This document shows positions 18,478 to 28,487 of a DNA stretch of 64,000 bases, one piece after another (position 1 is the first letter of the stretch; every line of letters starts with the position of its first letter). Made by a program: the position numbers and the translations under genes. The notes under the pieces are model-generated. The model searched no databases. It was not told the origin of the DNA and was given only the letters and a program-made list of their open reading frames with translations. The stretch is taken from contig JAGAPT010000022.1 of assembly GCA_017623115.1 (NCBI GenBank), forward strand, positions 1 through 64,000, read 5' to 3'. This DNA is from Alistipes sp. GTDB lineage: Bacteria; Bacteroidota; Bacteroidia; Bacteroidales; Rikenellaceae.

Positions 18478-19863
18478 ATGAAACACCTCTTTTATGCACT
18501 GCTGACCCTATGCTTCGCAGCAGGATGCTCCACACCGACACCAACCCTCGACCGCGAGGCGATGCGTGATGCCGTTTTGGCTCGTATCACGGGCGCCACG
18601 ATGGCCACCACCGAACTCTCGATTCTCGACTTCGGAGCAGCGGGCGATGGCCAGACCGACTGCAAGCCTGCCTTCGACCGTGCCATGGCACGTGCTGCGG
18701 AGTTGGGTGGGGCCCGCATCTTCATACCTGAAGGACTTTATCATCTCTGTGGGCCGATTCATTTCGTGAGCAACGTCTGCCTCGAACTGGCCGAGGGGGC
18801 AACTCTCCGTTTCGACCCCGAGCCATCGCACTACCTTCCCGTGGTCAAGACCAGCTGGGAGGGCACCTTTCTCTACAATTACAGCCCCTTCATCTATGGC
18901 TATGGGCTACACGATGTAGCCATCATCGGCCAAGGAACGATTGACGGCAATGCCGCCACCACCTTTGCCACCTGGAAGGAGCACCAGGGCCCGGACAAAG
19001 AGTTGAGCCGTCGCTACAACCACGAGCAAACGCCCATCGAAGAGCGTATTTTTGGCGAAGGGCACTACCTGCGTCCCCAGCTGATTCAATTTTTCGAGTG
19101 CGAGCGCATCACGCTGCAAGGTGTAAAAATAATCAATGCCCCCTTCTGGTGCATCCACCTGCTCTGCTCGAAAAACATCCTTTGCGATGCCCTGCGCTAC
19201 GATGCCAAGTTGGTCAACAACGATGGTATCGACCCCGAATATGCACAAGATGTGCTGATTCAAAACATCGAGTTTGACAATGGCGACGACAACGTAGCCA
19301 TCAAATGCGGCCGCGATGACGATGGTCGCCGACACGCCACACCATCCTCGGGAATCGTCATCCGCAACTGCCGTTTCAAGGGGTTGCATGGTGTCGTCCT
19401 GGGTAGCGAGATGTCGGCCGGTATCGAGCAGGTCTTTATCGAGAATTGCACCTATGGCGGTTACTGCAAACGAGGTCTGTACATCAAAACCAACCCCGAT
19501 CGTGGCGGATTCATCCGTAACATCTTCTTCAACAACTGCACGTTCGGGGAGGTCGAGGATCTCTTCTTCCTCACCTCGATGTACGCCGGCGAGGGACTCG
19601 ACAACCACCATTTCACCTCCGTGCACGACCTCTACATCGAGGATATCTCCTGCCAAAAGGCGCATGCCGCAGCCATTGTCTTGCAAGGCACAGCCCAGGA
19701 GCCGCTACGCAACATCCACTTCTCGCGTGTCGATGTCGAGGAGGCAGCGATCGGCCTCTCGATGGACCACACCGAGGCCATCACCTTCACGGATTGTCAT
19801 CTGGGCGGCTATGCCGGTGTGCCAACCACAGCCAGCCACAAAGACAACGTCTTTGGTCGATAG
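18478..19863 (+). CDS. Glycoside hydrolase family 28 protein (polygalacturonase-like), lipoprotein
   Basis: A 461-residue predicted lipoprotein: MKHLFYALLTLCFAAGCS ends at a lipobox cysteine. The right-handed beta-helix begins with ILDFGAAGDGQTDCKPAFDR and FIPEGLYHL, the usual opening of GH28. The catalytic region reads NNDGIDPEYAQDV followed by FDNGDDNVAIKCGRD, which keeps the paired aspartates of the family. It probably cleaves galacturonic-acid-containing glycans such as pectin or rhamnogalacturonan in the periplasm or at the surface. The start at 18478 was chosen at the signal peptide; the frame is open further upstream inside ung. A terminator with a long T run follows. Confidence 0.9.
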   Translation: MKHLFYALLTLCFAAGCSTPTPTLDREAMRDAVLARITGATMATTELSILDFGAAGDGQTDCKPAFDRAMARAAELGGARIFIPEGLYHLCGPIHFVSNVCLELAEGATLRFDPEPSHYLPVVKTSWEGTFLYNYSPFIYGYGLHDVAIIGQGTIDGNAATTFATWKEHQGPDKELSRRYNHEQTPIEERIFGEGHYLRPQLIQFFECERITLQGVKIINAPFWCIHLLCSKNILCDALRYDAKLVNNDGIDPEYAQDVLIQNIEFDNGDDNVAIKCGRDDDGRRHATPSSGIVIRNCRFKGLHGVVLGSEMSAGIEQVFIENCTYGGYCKRGLYIKTNPDRGGFIRNIFFNNCTFGEVEDLFFLTSMYAGEGLDNHHFTSVHDLYIEDISCQKAHAAAIVLQGTAQEPLRNIHFSRVDVEEAAIGLSMDHTEAITFTDCHLGGYAGVPTTASHKDNVFGR

Positions 19864-19876
19864 ACCAACAGCAACC

Positions 19877-19918
19877 AAAAAAAGTGTCCAACCGATGAGG
19901 GTTGGACACTTTTTTTTT
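19877..19918 (+). terminator. Terminator after the GH28 gene
   Basis: Stem AAAAGTGTCCAACC (19880-19893) with its complement from 19900, 6-nt loop, then a run of T. The A-rich left flank could also serve the opposing rpoD transcript. Confidence 0.85.
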
Positions 19919-19934
19919 GATATAGCCGTGCTCG

Positions 19935-20795
19935 TTATCCCAGGTAGGACTTCAACCACTTCGAGCGTGACGAATGGCGCAGGCGACGAATCGCCTTCTC
20001 CTTAATCTGACGAACACGCTCTCGCGTCAGGTCAAACTTCTCGCCAATCTCCTCGAGGGTCATCTCCGAGCAGCCGATGCCGAAGAAGTATTTGATAATA
20101 TCGCGCTCACGCTCGGTCAGCGTTTCGAGGGCGCGATCCACCTCCGTCGAGAGCGACTCGTTAATCAGACCGCGGTCGGCGTTGGGCGAATCGGGATTTA
20201 CCAGCACATCCAAGAGCGAGTTATCCTCGCCATCGGCAAACGGAGCATCCACCGAGACGTGACGGCCGGCCACACGCAACGTGTCGGTCACCTTCTCCTT
20301 CGGCAGTTCCAACTCGTTGGCCAACTCTTCGGGCGACGGCGTGCGCTCATGCTCCTGCTCGAAACGAGCAAAGGCCTTGTTAATCTTATTGAGCGAGCCC
20401 ACCTGGTTGAGCGGCAGACGCACGATACGCGACTGCTCGGCCAGGGCCTGCAGAATCGACTGACGAATCCACCACACGGCATAGGAGATGAACTTAAAAC
20501 CGCGCGTTTCGTCGAACTTCTCGGCAGCCTTAATCAGACCGAGGTTACCCTCGTTAATCAGGTCGGGCAACGACAGACCCTGATTCTGGTACTGCTTGGC
20601 CACCGAGACCACGAAGCGTAGGTTTGCCTTCGTCAACTTCTCGAGCGCCTCTTGATCGCCCTTCTTGATGCGTTGGGCAAGTTCGACCTCCTCCTCAACC
20701 GTGATGAGCTCCTCCTTACCAATCTCCTGCAAATATTTATCGAGCGAGGCACTCTCGCGGTTGGTGATGGACTTTGTAATTTTTAATTGACGCAT
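19935..20795 (-). CDS. rpoD: Primary RNA polymerase sigma factor (RpoD/SigA)
   Basis: A 286-residue sigma-70 factor. It lacks region 1.1 and has the short form typical of Bacteroidetes primary sigma factors. Region 1.2 starts at [10 protein letters not shown]. Region 2 has [33 protein letters not shown] and the -7 recognition helix [16 protein letters not shown]. Region 3 and region 4 with [20 protein letters not shown] follow. This protein reads the TTTG/TAnnTTTG promoters seen across the window. It is monocistronic, faces the GH28 gene, and the intergenic sequence upstream holds no clear consensus promoter. Confidence 0.96.
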   Translation of the reverse strand: MRQLKITKSITNRESASLDKYLQEIGKEELITVEEEVELAQRIKKGDQEALEKLTKANLRFVVSVAKQYQNQGLSLPDLINEGNLGLIKAAEKFDETRGFKFISYAVWWIRQSILQALAEQSRIVRLPLNQVGSLNKINKAFARFEQEHERTPSPEELANELELPKEKVTDTLRVAGRHVSVDAPFADGEDNSLLDVLVNPDSPNADRGLINESLSTEVDRALETLTERERDIIKYFFGIGCSEMTLEEIGEKFDLTRERVRQIKEKAIRRLRHSSRSKWLKSYLG

Positions 20796-20879
20796 ATCCT
20801 ATTTCGTTGTTTATTTGTTTCGCTCTGTCTGCACACATGGCTCGGCTCGCCTGACACTCCTACTCTCTCCCTTTACTCA

Positions 20880-20888
20880 CCCCCCCCC
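20880..20888. repeat. C9 homopolymer tract
   Basis: Nine consecutive C between the HtrA gene's terminator and the rpoD upstream region. Two more nine-base C/G tracts occur in this window. Confidence 0.9.
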
Positions 20889-20900
20889 TCATAAAGAAGA

Positions 20901-20922
20901 AAGGGGCTTTTGCAAGCCCCTT
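20901..20922 (-). terminator. Terminator of the HtrA protease gene
   Basis: A 9-bp stem AAGGGGCTT/AAGCCCCTT with loop TTGC, a few bases after the stop codon of the minus-strand gene. Confidence 0.65.
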
Positions 20923-20926
20923 CGTA

Positions 20927-22432
20927 TTACTCTACCAGCACATAGCTGGCCGAGCGACCATTGGGGTAGACGCCGTCAATCGAGCTCACCTTCCCCGTCA
21001 ATTTCTTCAGGTCGGCCATCGAATATACGGCACGGTCGTTGATGTGGGTGATAACGAAGCCCTGCTTGACACGGGCACGGGCCAAAATACCGCCCTGCTT
21101 CACTTCGGCCACCTGTACACCGCCTCGAATATCGAGTTCACGGCACAGACGCTCGCCGGCATCGACAAACTTTCCGCCCAGCGACTCGGCCACATCCACA
21201 TCCTCCTTCTTGAGGAGTTCGGCTTTACCTGCTTGATTACGCAAAGTCACCTCAAAAAGTTTCACTTTGTCCTCTCTTTTTACCGATATTTTCACCTTAT
21301 CGTTCGGGCTGTGGCGTGCAATGCGCTCACGCAGCGTTGCAGCATCGTTTACCGGCACACCGTCGATATGTGTAATGATATCGCCCTTGCGGATTCCGGC
21401 CTCCGAAGCGGCACCACCCTCCTCGACCGAACCAACATAGCAGCCGCCAATCTCTTTGATGCCGGTCTCCTCGCCCATACGGTCGATGAACTCCTGGTCG
21501 ATAACCTGGAAGCCAATGCCGAGCAGGGCTCGCTGCACGATGCCGTACTGCTTGAGGTCTACGACCACCTTCTTTACAATCGACTCGGGGACGGCAAACG
21601 AATAGCCGATGTAACTACCCGTCTGTGACTGAATCAGCGTGTTGATGCCGACCAGCTCACCACGAGCATTGACCAACGCACCTCCCGAGTTTCCGGGGTT
21701 GACGGCAGCATCGGTCTGGATAAAGGACTCAATCGAGAAGTCGGCCGGATTATTCGACAGAGCCCCCAATGCACGCGCCTTGGCACTCACGATGCCGGCC
21801 GTGATGGTCGATTGCAGATTGTAGGGCGAACCGATGGCCAGCACCCACTCTCCCAGACGCAGTGCATCCGACGACCCAAAGGGCAACGTCGGCAGGTTCT
21901 TCTCATCAATCTTCAGGAGGGCAATATCCGTAGCCGAATCCTTACCGATGAGTTCAGCCTCGTAGGTGCGCCCGTCGTTGAGCTTCACACGCAGTTTCGT
22001 GGCACCATCTACCACATGGTTATTCGTCACGATGTACCCATCTTCGGAGATGATGACACCCGAGCCTCCCGCCTTGCGCTCCTGATACTGCGGCTCGCCA
22101 TGGCCACCTCCACGACGGCCATATCCCTGCGGAATACCGAAGAACTCGAGGAAGGGGTCGTACCCGAACTGTCCGCGCTGCGGCATCTCGACTCGTTGCA
22201 CCGCCTCGATATTGACCACCGCCTTGACGGCATTCTCGGCCGCATACGTCAGGTCGGGATAACGTCCCTCCTCGTAGGCCGTGAAATGTGTTCCGAGCGA
22301 CGGCGTAGCAGCCACCTCGCGCTCGACATATTCGATATGGGTCTCACCATGTTGTTGCAGGGTCCATGCGGTCACACCACCGGCAACGGCCGACAAAGCC
22401 GCTACACCCAAAACCATAAATACCTTTTTCAT
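20927..22432 (-). CDS. Do/HtrA family periplasmic serine protease
   Basis: A 501-residue DegP/DegQ-type protease-chaperone. An N-terminal signal/anchor (MKKVFMVLGVAALSAVAGGV) precedes the trypsin-like domain. The catalytic triad is visible: His in GYIVTNNHVVDGATKL, Asp in DSATDIALLKI and Ser in AAVNPGNSGGALVNARGEL. Two PDZ domains follow; the first includes GAASEAGIRKGDIITHIDGV and the second GILARARVKQGFVITHINDR. It degrades or refolds damaged envelope proteins. Monocistronic, with its own terminator. Confidence 0.95.
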   Translation of the reverse strand: MKKVFMVLGVAALSAVAGGVTAWTLQQHGETHIEYVEREVAATPSLGTHFTAYEEGRYPDLTYAAENAVKAVVNIEAVQRVEMPQRGQFGYDPFLEFFGIPQGYGRRGGGHGEPQYQERKAGGSGVIISEDGYIVTNNHVVDGATKLRVKLNDGRTYEAELIGKDSATDIALLKIDEKNLPTLPFGSSDALRLGEWVLAIGSPYNLQSTITAGIVSAKARALGALSNNPADFSIESFIQTDAAVNPGNSGGALVNARGELVGINTLIQSQTGSYIGYSFAVPESIVKKVVVDLKQYGIVQRALLGIGFQVIDQEFIDRMGEETGIKEIGGCYVGSVEEGGAASEAGIRKGDIITHIDGVPVNDAATLRERIARHSPNDKVKISVKREDKVKLFEVTLRNQAGKAELLKKEDVDVAESLGGKFVDAGERLCRELDIRGGVQVAEVKQGGILARARVKQGFVITHINDRAVYSMADLKKLTGKVSSIDGVYPNGRSASYVLVE

Positions 22433-22557
22433 ACTTCAATACGTTGTTTTAGTGTTTACAAAGCGTATTTGTGCATCATAGGCAGTCCTTTTATCTGTTT
22501 GTTTGTAATTCATAACGCACCGCGCCCTGCGATTCGTATGCCAAAGTAGAAAAAAAA

Positions 22558-22589
22558 GTCGTTCGATGGTCAAAACCGAACGACTTTTT
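22558..22589 (-). terminator. Terminator of metK
   Basis: A stem GTCGTTCG/CGAACGAC flanked by an A/T run on both sides, between metK and the HtrA gene. Confidence 0.6.
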
Positions 22590-22605
22590 GGGGTTACAAC
22601 GGCTT

Positions 22606-23907
22606 TTACAGTCCCAAAGCCTGCTGAATCGGCTCCACCATATCGAGTTTCTCCCAGCCGAAGAACTCCACCTCGCGCTCGACCTTCACGCCCTGCTCAT
22701 AGAAGGGCACAGCCTTCACATAGGGGCGGTTGCCGAAGTGGCCATACGATGCCGTAGCCTCGAAAATAGGGTTCTTCAAGCCAAAGCGACGCACAATGGC
22801 GGCAGGTCGCAAATCGAACAGGCGGGCAATGCGACGAGCAATCTCGCCATCGCTCATCGCAGCCAAAGCGGGATTCTTCTTACCGTGTGTGTCGACAAAG
22901 ACCGACAACGGCTCGGCAATACCGATGGCATACGAAAGCTCCACCAACACCTCATCAGCGACACCTGCGGCGACCATATTCTTGGCGATATGGCGGGCTG
23001 CATAGGCTGCCGAGCGGTCCACCTTCGACGAATCCTTACCCGAGAAGGCACCACCGCCATGGGCTCCGCGGCCACCATATGTGTCGACAATAATCTTACG
23101 GCCCGTAAGACCGGTATCTCCGTGCGGGCCGCCGATGACGAACTTACCCGTCGGATTGACATGCAGGATATACTCCTCGCCGATGAGCTCAGCCAGCTTG
23201 TCGTTGGCACGCTCCAGACGCGCCTTGACACGCGGAATGAGAATCGTGCGCACATCCTCACGAATCTGCTGCTGCATCTGCTGCTCAGCCTCCTGCTCGG
23301 TACGGCTTGCATCGGGCAGAATAAACTCGTCATGCTGCGTCGAGACCACAATCGTGTGAACACGCTGCGGCTTTCCGGTAGCCTCGTCATACTCAATCGT
23401 CACCTGCGACTTCGAGTCGGGGCGCAGGTAGGTCATCACCTTACCCTCCCGACGAATGTCGGCCAGCTCCTTCAAAATCACATGCGAGAGAATCAGCGTG
23501 GCAGGCATCAACTCGCGCGTCTCGTTGCAGGCATAACCGAACATGATGCCCTGGTCACCGGCACCCTGCTCCTCCTCCGAAGCGCGTACCACACCTTGAT
23601 TAATATCCGACGACTGCTCGTGGATAGCCGAGAGAATACCGCACGAATTGCAGTCAAACTGATACTCGCTCTTCGTATAACCGATGCGGCGAATCACATC
23701 GCGAGCCACGCCCTGCACATCGACATAGGCCTCCGAGCGCACCTCGCCGGCCACGACCACCAGACCGGTCGTGCAAAGGGTCTCACAAGCCACCTTCGAG
23801 GTAGCATCGTGGCGCAAAAATTCATCGAGAATGGCATCGGAAATCTGATCCGAAACCTTGTCGGGATGTCCTTCCGAAACGGACTCCGAGGTAAACAAAA
23901 AACCCAT
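22606..23907 (-). CDS. metK: S-adenosylmethionine synthetase
   Basis: A 433-residue methionine adenosyltransferase that makes SAM from methionine and ATP. The opening [20 protein letters not shown], the loop [19 protein letters not shown] and the P-loop-like [19 protein letters not shown] are characteristic. At 433 residues it has the slightly longer form seen in Bacteroidetes. The upstream 200 nt were read for a SAM riboswitch fold and none was recognised. Monocistronic by spacing and terminator. Confidence 0.96.
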   Translation of the reverse strand: MGFLFTSESVSEGHPDKVSDQISDAILDEFLRHDATSKVACETLCTTGLVVVAGEVRSEAYVDVQGVARDVIRRIGYTKSEYQFDCNSCGILSAIHEQSSDINQGVVRASEEEQGAGDQGIMFGYACNETRELMPATLILSHVILKELADIRREGKVMTYLRPDSKSQVTIEYDEATGKPQRVHTIVVSTQHDEFILPDASRTEQEAEQQMQQQIREDVRTILIPRVKARLERANDKLAELIGEEYILHVNPTGKFVIGGPHGDTGLTGRKIIVDTYGGRGAHGGGAFSGKDSSKVDRSAAYAARHIAKNMVAAGVADEVLVELSYAIGIAEPLSVFVDTHGKKNPALAAMSDGEIARRIARLFDLRPAAIVRRFGLKNPIFEATASYGHFGNRPYVKAVPFYEQGVKVEREVEFFGWEKLDMVEPIQQALGL

Positions 23908-24131
23908 TTGATATATTTTTATCAGTAAAACATATAAATGGGAAAGTTGGCTGTTTGGATAAAAAAGTGCTGGTTTAGCGATTTTTTATTGTGGTTGCAA
24001 GCAGTCCAAATCCTTTCCACATTTTGAGGGGATAAAGATACGTTAAAAATGTCATATTTCAAAATGAGGGTTGCTCCTCGCCCAAAAACCTTCCATAGCC
24101 CTCATCTGCGACGATAATTTGAAATTCCGGC

Positions 24132-24162
24132 TTGGTGCTTTACCCTTTAATGGCTATCTTTG
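24132..24162 (+). promoter_or_regulatory. Promoter of the AspT-like transporter gene
   Basis: TTGG at 24132-24135, 19-nt spacer, and a perfect TATCTTTG at 24155-24162. Only 8 nt separate it from the ATG at 24171, implying an almost leaderless mRNA. Confidence 0.7.
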
Positions 24163-24170
24163 CCCCCGCT

Positions 24171-25832
24171 ATGGAGTATCTACGCACCTTGTTTCTCGAG
24201 CATTCGGCCTTGCAGGCCATCATCGTCCTTTCGCTCATTTCGGCCTTCGGAGTGATCATGGGACGCATTCGCTTTTTCGGCATCTCGCTCGGAACAGCCT
24301 TCATCTTCTTTGTCGGCATCTTGGCCGGACACTGCGGATTGACCATCGACGCCTCAATGTTGCACTACGCCCAATCGTTTGGCCTGGTGCTCTTCGTCTA
24401 CGCCCTCGGCCTACAGGTCGGCCCCGGATTCTTCTCCTCGATGCGCACCGAGGGAGTACGGCTGATTATCCCCTCGCTGGCCGTATTGGGCATCGGCACG
24501 CTGATGGCTATCGCGTTAGCCTATGCCTGCGGAGTCTCCATCCCCGACATGTCGGGTATCCTCTGCGGTGCGACGACCAACACGCCTGCGCTCGGTGCCG
24601 CCCAGCAAACGCTGACGCAATTAGGCATCGAGACGAATGGAGCCGCCCTGAGTTGTGCCCTGACCTATCCGCTGGGTGTCGTGGGTGTCATCTTTGCCCT
24701 TGTGCTCCTGCGCCGTTGGTTCGTGCGTCCGGAGGACCTTGCCGGCCCCGACGCCGAGCATCGCAAAAACATCTTCATCGCCAGCTACCGCCTGACCAAT
24801 CCGGCCGTCTTCGGCAAGAGCGTCTCGGAGGTAGCCTCCGAAAGCCACCACCACTTCGTCATCTCCCGTCTGTGGCGCGATGGCCACGTCTCGATACCGA
24901 CATCGGATAAACGGTTGGCCGAGAACGACATCCTGATGGTCATCACCACCCCGCAGGAGTCCGATGCCCTACGCCTGATTTTCGGTGAGCAGGAGGCCAA
25001 AGACTGGAATGCCGAGAACATCGATTGGAACAAGATTGACAGCGAGCTGATCTCGCAACGCATTCTCGTCACACGTCCCGAAATCAACGGCAAACGGCTC
25101 TCGTCGTTGCGGTTGCGCAACAACTACGGCATCAACATCTCGCGGGTCTACCGCTCGGGGGTACAGCTGCTGGCTACACCCGACCTCATTCTGCAACTTG
25201 GCGACCGCCTGACGGTCGTAGGCGAGGCGGCCGATATCCGCCGTGTCGAGCAGATTCTGGGTAACGCCGTAAAGAGCCTCAACGAGCCGAACCTGGTCTC
25301 GGTCTTCATCGGCATCATTCTCGGTTTGATGGTGGGCTACATCCCCTTCTCGATTCCGGGCATCTCAATACCTGTGAAATTAGGCTTGGCCGGAGGTCCG
25401 ATTTTGGTCGGTATCCTCATCGGCACGTTTGGCCCTCGTCTGCACATGATTACCTACACCACGCAGAGTGCCAACATGATGTTGCGTGCCTTGGGTCTTG
25501 ACCTCTACCTGGCCTGCCTCGGCTTGGAGTCCGGTGTCCACTTCTTCGAGACGGTTGTCCGTCCCGAGGGGGCTTTGTGGCTCGGATTGGGATTCCTACT
25601 GACCTTTGTACCCATCGTCCTAGTCGGCTGGGCTGCCCTGCGCCTCATGCACCTCGATTTTGGCTCGATTGCCGGTCTGCTGTGCGGCTCGATGGCCAAT
25701 CCGATGGCCCTCAACTACGCCAACGACGCCATCGAAGGCGACAACCCCTCGGTAGCCTACGCCACAGTCTACCCTATCTGCATGTTCCTGCGTGTGATTA
25801 TCATCCAACTGGTGCTGATGTTCCTATTATAA
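24171..25832 (+). CDS. AspT/YidE family putative transporter with two TrkA-C domains
   Basis: A 553-residue membrane protein of the aspartate:alanine exchanger (AAE) family, YidE/YbjL type. It has five or more N-terminal helices with GLVLFVYALGLQVGPGFFSS and CGATTNTPALGAAQQTL, two cytoplasmic RCK/TrkA-C domains in the middle (about residues 200-370), and a second membrane half with MLRALGLDLYLACLGLESG. The repeated membrane halves are the usual inverted duplication. The substrate is unknown; known relatives exchange dicarboxylates or amino acids. Start ATG 24171 was preferred since the in-frame GTG/TTG-type openings upstream lie inside the promoter. Confidence 0.88.
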   Translation: MEYLRTLFLEHSALQAIIVLSLISAFGVIMGRIRFFGISLGTAFIFFVGILAGHCGLTIDASMLHYAQSFGLVLFVYALGLQVGPGFFSSMRTEGVRLIIPSLAVLGIGTLMAIALAYACGVSIPDMSGILCGATTNTPALGAAQQTLTQLGIETNGAALSCALTYPLGVVGVIFALVLLRRWFVRPEDLAGPDAEHRKNIFIASYRLTNPAVFGKSVSEVASESHHHFVISRLWRDGHVSIPTSDKRLAENDILMVITTPQESDALRLIFGEQEAKDWNAENIDWNKIDSELISQRILVTRPEINGKRLSSLRLRNNYGINISRVYRSGVQLLATPDLILQLGDRLTVVGEAADIRRVEQILGNAVKSLNEPNLVSVFIGIILGLMVGYIPFSIPGISIPVKLGLAGGPILVGILIGTFGPRLHMITYTTQSANMMLRALGLDLYLACLGLESGVHFFETVVRPEGALWLGLGFLLTFVPIVLVGWAALRLMHLDFGSIAGLLCGSMANPMALNYANDAIEGDNPSVAYATVYPICMFLRVIIIQLVLMFLL

Positions 25833-25857
25833 TAAGGTGTAGGTCATGCACAAAAAA

Positions 25858-25896
25858 CCAAGGGCTATTGAGGGTACTCTCCTCAATAGCCCTTGG
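25858..25896. terminator. Bidirectional terminator between the AspT-like and OstA-like genes
   Basis: A 16-bp perfect stem, 25858-25873 with 25881-25896, 7-nt loop. Confidence 0.85.
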
Positions 25897-25950
25897 CATT
25901 TCTGAACGTCTCTCCGATACAGGATTGGGATGGCTGCGTCGTACCTCGGA

Positions 25951-28485
25951 TTATTCGCGGGGCTGTCCTACCTCATAGCCCAACGAGCGCATCCACTCGA
26001 CAGTTGCAGCATCGACCTCCTCGTTGCGGTCTGCCCACGTTCCCAAATCCATCAGGCGTTTGCGCTGTTCGTCGATGCCATGCTGTATCGGGAAGGAGGG
26101 ACGGCGCAACTGCTCGCGTGCGCGACGCTCCGAGGGGCGCACCACGCGATCGAAGACATCGTCGCGTGTCGGACGGCGATCCCCCTCCCACTTGAAGTTT
26201 TGCAGGTAGAGCGATTGGTCCTCCGGAATCTTATCGATGGGATAGATCGGCCATACGGGATTTACACGGTAGACAATCTGCACGAGTTGTCGTTGCTCGA
26301 TGAAGAACGAGGCATCGCCACTCTCGATAACCGCCATGAAGACCACCTCCTGCGGCTCGCCATCCTTCTGGAAGAAGATCGTCTGCACGTTGCCGTTGAC
26401 ATTGACCCGACGAATCTCATTCTCGATGAAGAAGGCCTGCATCTCCTTGCCGGCAATCTGGTCATAGTAGACCGTATCGAATTGCGAAGCCATCAGGGGC
26501 TCGCCCACAAAGTCGGCATGGTGCAACTTTTGGTTGGCCGTATAGATATCCATCACCTCCGAGGTAATCTGGTTTGCACCATTCCACAACACCGGTTCGA
26601 TATACATGTGCAGGGTCGAATCCGACGAGAGGCCGGTCAGCGAATCGCAGACGGCCTGGAAGTCGCTGCGGTAGATACGTACATTGCGGAATCCCTTCAT
26701 CAGGCGATAGATGCTGTCCACGGGCGTTGCCGTCGAGTCGGCTGCCGGGCGCGACCACAGCACCGAATCGAGCGAATCGGTCCAGCGAGTCAACATCGAA
26801 TCCATCACCTGCTCATCACTCCGCACCATCGAATCGAGCCGTTGCATCACAGCCGTATCGACCAGGAAGAGTTTCCCCTTGCTGCGCAGGCGGTCGTAGC
26901 GTGCCTTCATCTTAGCACGTGCCTTCGCCTTGCGCTTGGCATCGGCAATCGAATCGCGTCGCTCCATCTCTTTCAGTTTGGCCGTATTGCGCATCTGTCG
27001 CTCCAGACCTATCGAGTCGAGCAAAGCCTTCTTGGCTGCAGCCTTTTCGGCACGACGTGCCTCGGCCGCCTTACGAGCCTCCTCCTTCAGGCGTTGTTTC
27101 TCTTTTGCACGTAACTCTTTGGGGCTCAATTGCAACGAGTCTGCCGCCAACGAATCAACAGCCAACGAATCAACCACAGCAGGCGCATCCGTAGCCAGCG
27201 AATCGGCCACAGCAGGTGTTGCACCGACCGAATCAGCCCCCTCCACAGCAGGACCATCCATCGGTGCTTGTGGCATACGCCCCTCCGAATCCCGACGCAT
27301 CGGGCGGTTCATAGCACCCTCCATCGGCACCTTTTCACCCATCGCACTTCCATCAGCCACTCGGAGCGCAGCCCCCTCTGTCGCCATAACAGACATCTCC
27401 CCTGCCATCTCGGCACCAGCTGCTGCAGCGGCCAACGAATCGGCCACCTGTGCGGCACGAGCCACACGTGCTAACGAATCACGCAAGGCATACTCATTGG
27501 GAATGGGCTCACCAAGACGCAATGTATAGAGGTAGATCGAGTCGCTGCGCATGAAGAGCGAATCGGGTCCCTGCTCCAGGTCGTAGTTAATCACCGACGG
27601 GCGATTCGTGAGGAAGGCATTACCCGGGGTCTTCCAATATTCGCCATAATCACCGAAGCAGAGATTCTTATGCTCCGTATCGTCAATTTGCAGGTTATGG
27701 CGCAGGATGACATGCTCCTCGGTGCGGTAGTAGTCGAGCGTATCGCTCCACAACTCCTGTTGCTTGGTCAGCAGGTAACCGTTGCGGGTCACCATATAAC
27801 GCGCATCGGCCTTGCTATATTGACCTCGATCGCCATAGAGGTAATCGCCATCGACATTCCAGATGTTGGTGCGTTCGAAGAAGTAGGCACTATCGCTCTG
27901 CATGTTGTAGACCACCGAGTCGCCTCGCAGTTCATACTCCTCGTTGCGCATCTCGACCCGCTCGACACCAATCAGATTCTTCGTATCAGCGTAGTAGTAA
28001 CCGCGGTCGGCCTCGATGAGGTTATCCCGATTGGTCAGCACACCGCCATTCTTGAAGCGACCGATGTTCTCCTTCGTGTTAAACTCGAAATGGCGGGTAT
28101 AGAGCGTAGCCTCGCCATCAACCACCTTGACGATGGGCGAATAGATAATCACCTGATTCAGCTCACGGTTGTAATCGGCCCGATCGCCATAGATGTAGGT
28201 CGTGTTTTTATTGATAAGCACATTGCCGAAGCACTCGATATGGGCATCGGAGTAGCGCACGGCCGAGTCGGCGGTGATGACCGCTCCGTTGTGCTGGGCA
28301 GCGAAGTTCCCCACCATAAAAATGACCGAATCGCCCTTCCGCACCGGCCCCGAGAGGTCTGATTTGAGGTGTACGATCTTTGTTTCGCCACGCTCCTCTT
28401 CGGGCGCAGCAACCTGACCGCTCCGTGCAAAGAGCAGCGTACCGAAAAGAGCCGGCACCAACAGGATGGAGAGCAGACGTCGCAC
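25951..28485 (-). CDS. OstA-like protein (LptA/LptD N-terminal-like)
   Basis: An 844-residue periplasmic protein. A GTG start begins the signal MRRLLSILLVPALFGTLLFA. Residues about 35-330 are OstA/LptA-type repeats (AAQHNGAVITADSAVRYSD, IYGDRADYNRELNQVIIYS, EADRGYYYADTKNLIGVERV). A long Ala/Asp/Ser-rich and Lys/Arg-rich linker (about 350-570) follows, then a C-terminal domain with further OstA-like strands. It should take part in lipopolysaccharide transport to the outer membrane. The gene starts 2 nt after the SurA stop codon, so translation is coupled. The repetitive 'DSLA' linker differs strongly from the rest. Confidence 0.85.
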   Translation of the reverse strand: MRRLLSILLVPALFGTLLFARSGQVAAPEEERGETKIVHLKSDLSGPVRKGDSVIFMVGNFAAQHNGAVITADSAVRYSDAHIECFGNVLINKNTTYIYGDRADYNRELNQVIIYSPIVKVVDGEATLYTRHFEFNTKENIGRFKNGGVLTNRDNLIEADRGYYYADTKNLIGVERVEMRNEEYELRGDSVVYNMQSDSAYFFERTNIWNVDGDYLYGDRGQYSKADARYMVTRNGYLLTKQQELWSDTLDYYRTEEHVILRHNLQIDDTEHKNLCFGDYGEYWKTPGNAFLTNRPSVINYDLEQGPDSLFMRSDSIYLYTLRLGEPIPNEYALRDSLARVARAAQVADSLAAAAAGAEMAGEMSVMATEGAALRVADGSAMGEKVPMEGAMNRPMRRDSEGRMPQAPMDGPAVEGADSVGATPAVADSLATDAPAVVDSLAVDSLAADSLQLSPKELRAKEKQRLKEEARKAAEARRAEKAAAKKALLDSIGLERQMRNTAKLKEMERRDSIADAKRKAKARAKMKARYDRLRSKGKLFLVDTAVMQRLDSMVRSDEQVMDSMLTRWTDSLDSVLWSRPAADSTATPVDSIYRLMKGFRNVRIYRSDFQAVCDSLTGLSSDSTLHMYIEPVLWNGANQITSEVMDIYTANQKLHHADFVGEPLMASQFDTVYYDQIAGKEMQAFFIENEIRRVNVNGNVQTIFFQKDGEPQEVVFMAVIESGDASFFIEQRQLVQIVYRVNPVWPIYPIDKIPEDQSLYLQNFKWEGDRRPTRDDVFDRVVRPSERRAREQLRRPSFPIQHGIDEQRKRLMDLGTWADRNEEVDAATVEWMRSLGYEVGQPRE

Positions 28486-28487
28486 GG

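Noticed and set aside
23908..24130. Possible SAM riboswitch upstream of metK
   Set aside because: The leader was read on the minus strand and no SAM-I or SAM-II core motifs were recognisable.
25930..27114. A 394-codon plus-strand open frame
   Set aside because: Antisense to the OstA-like gene and without recognisable protein features.
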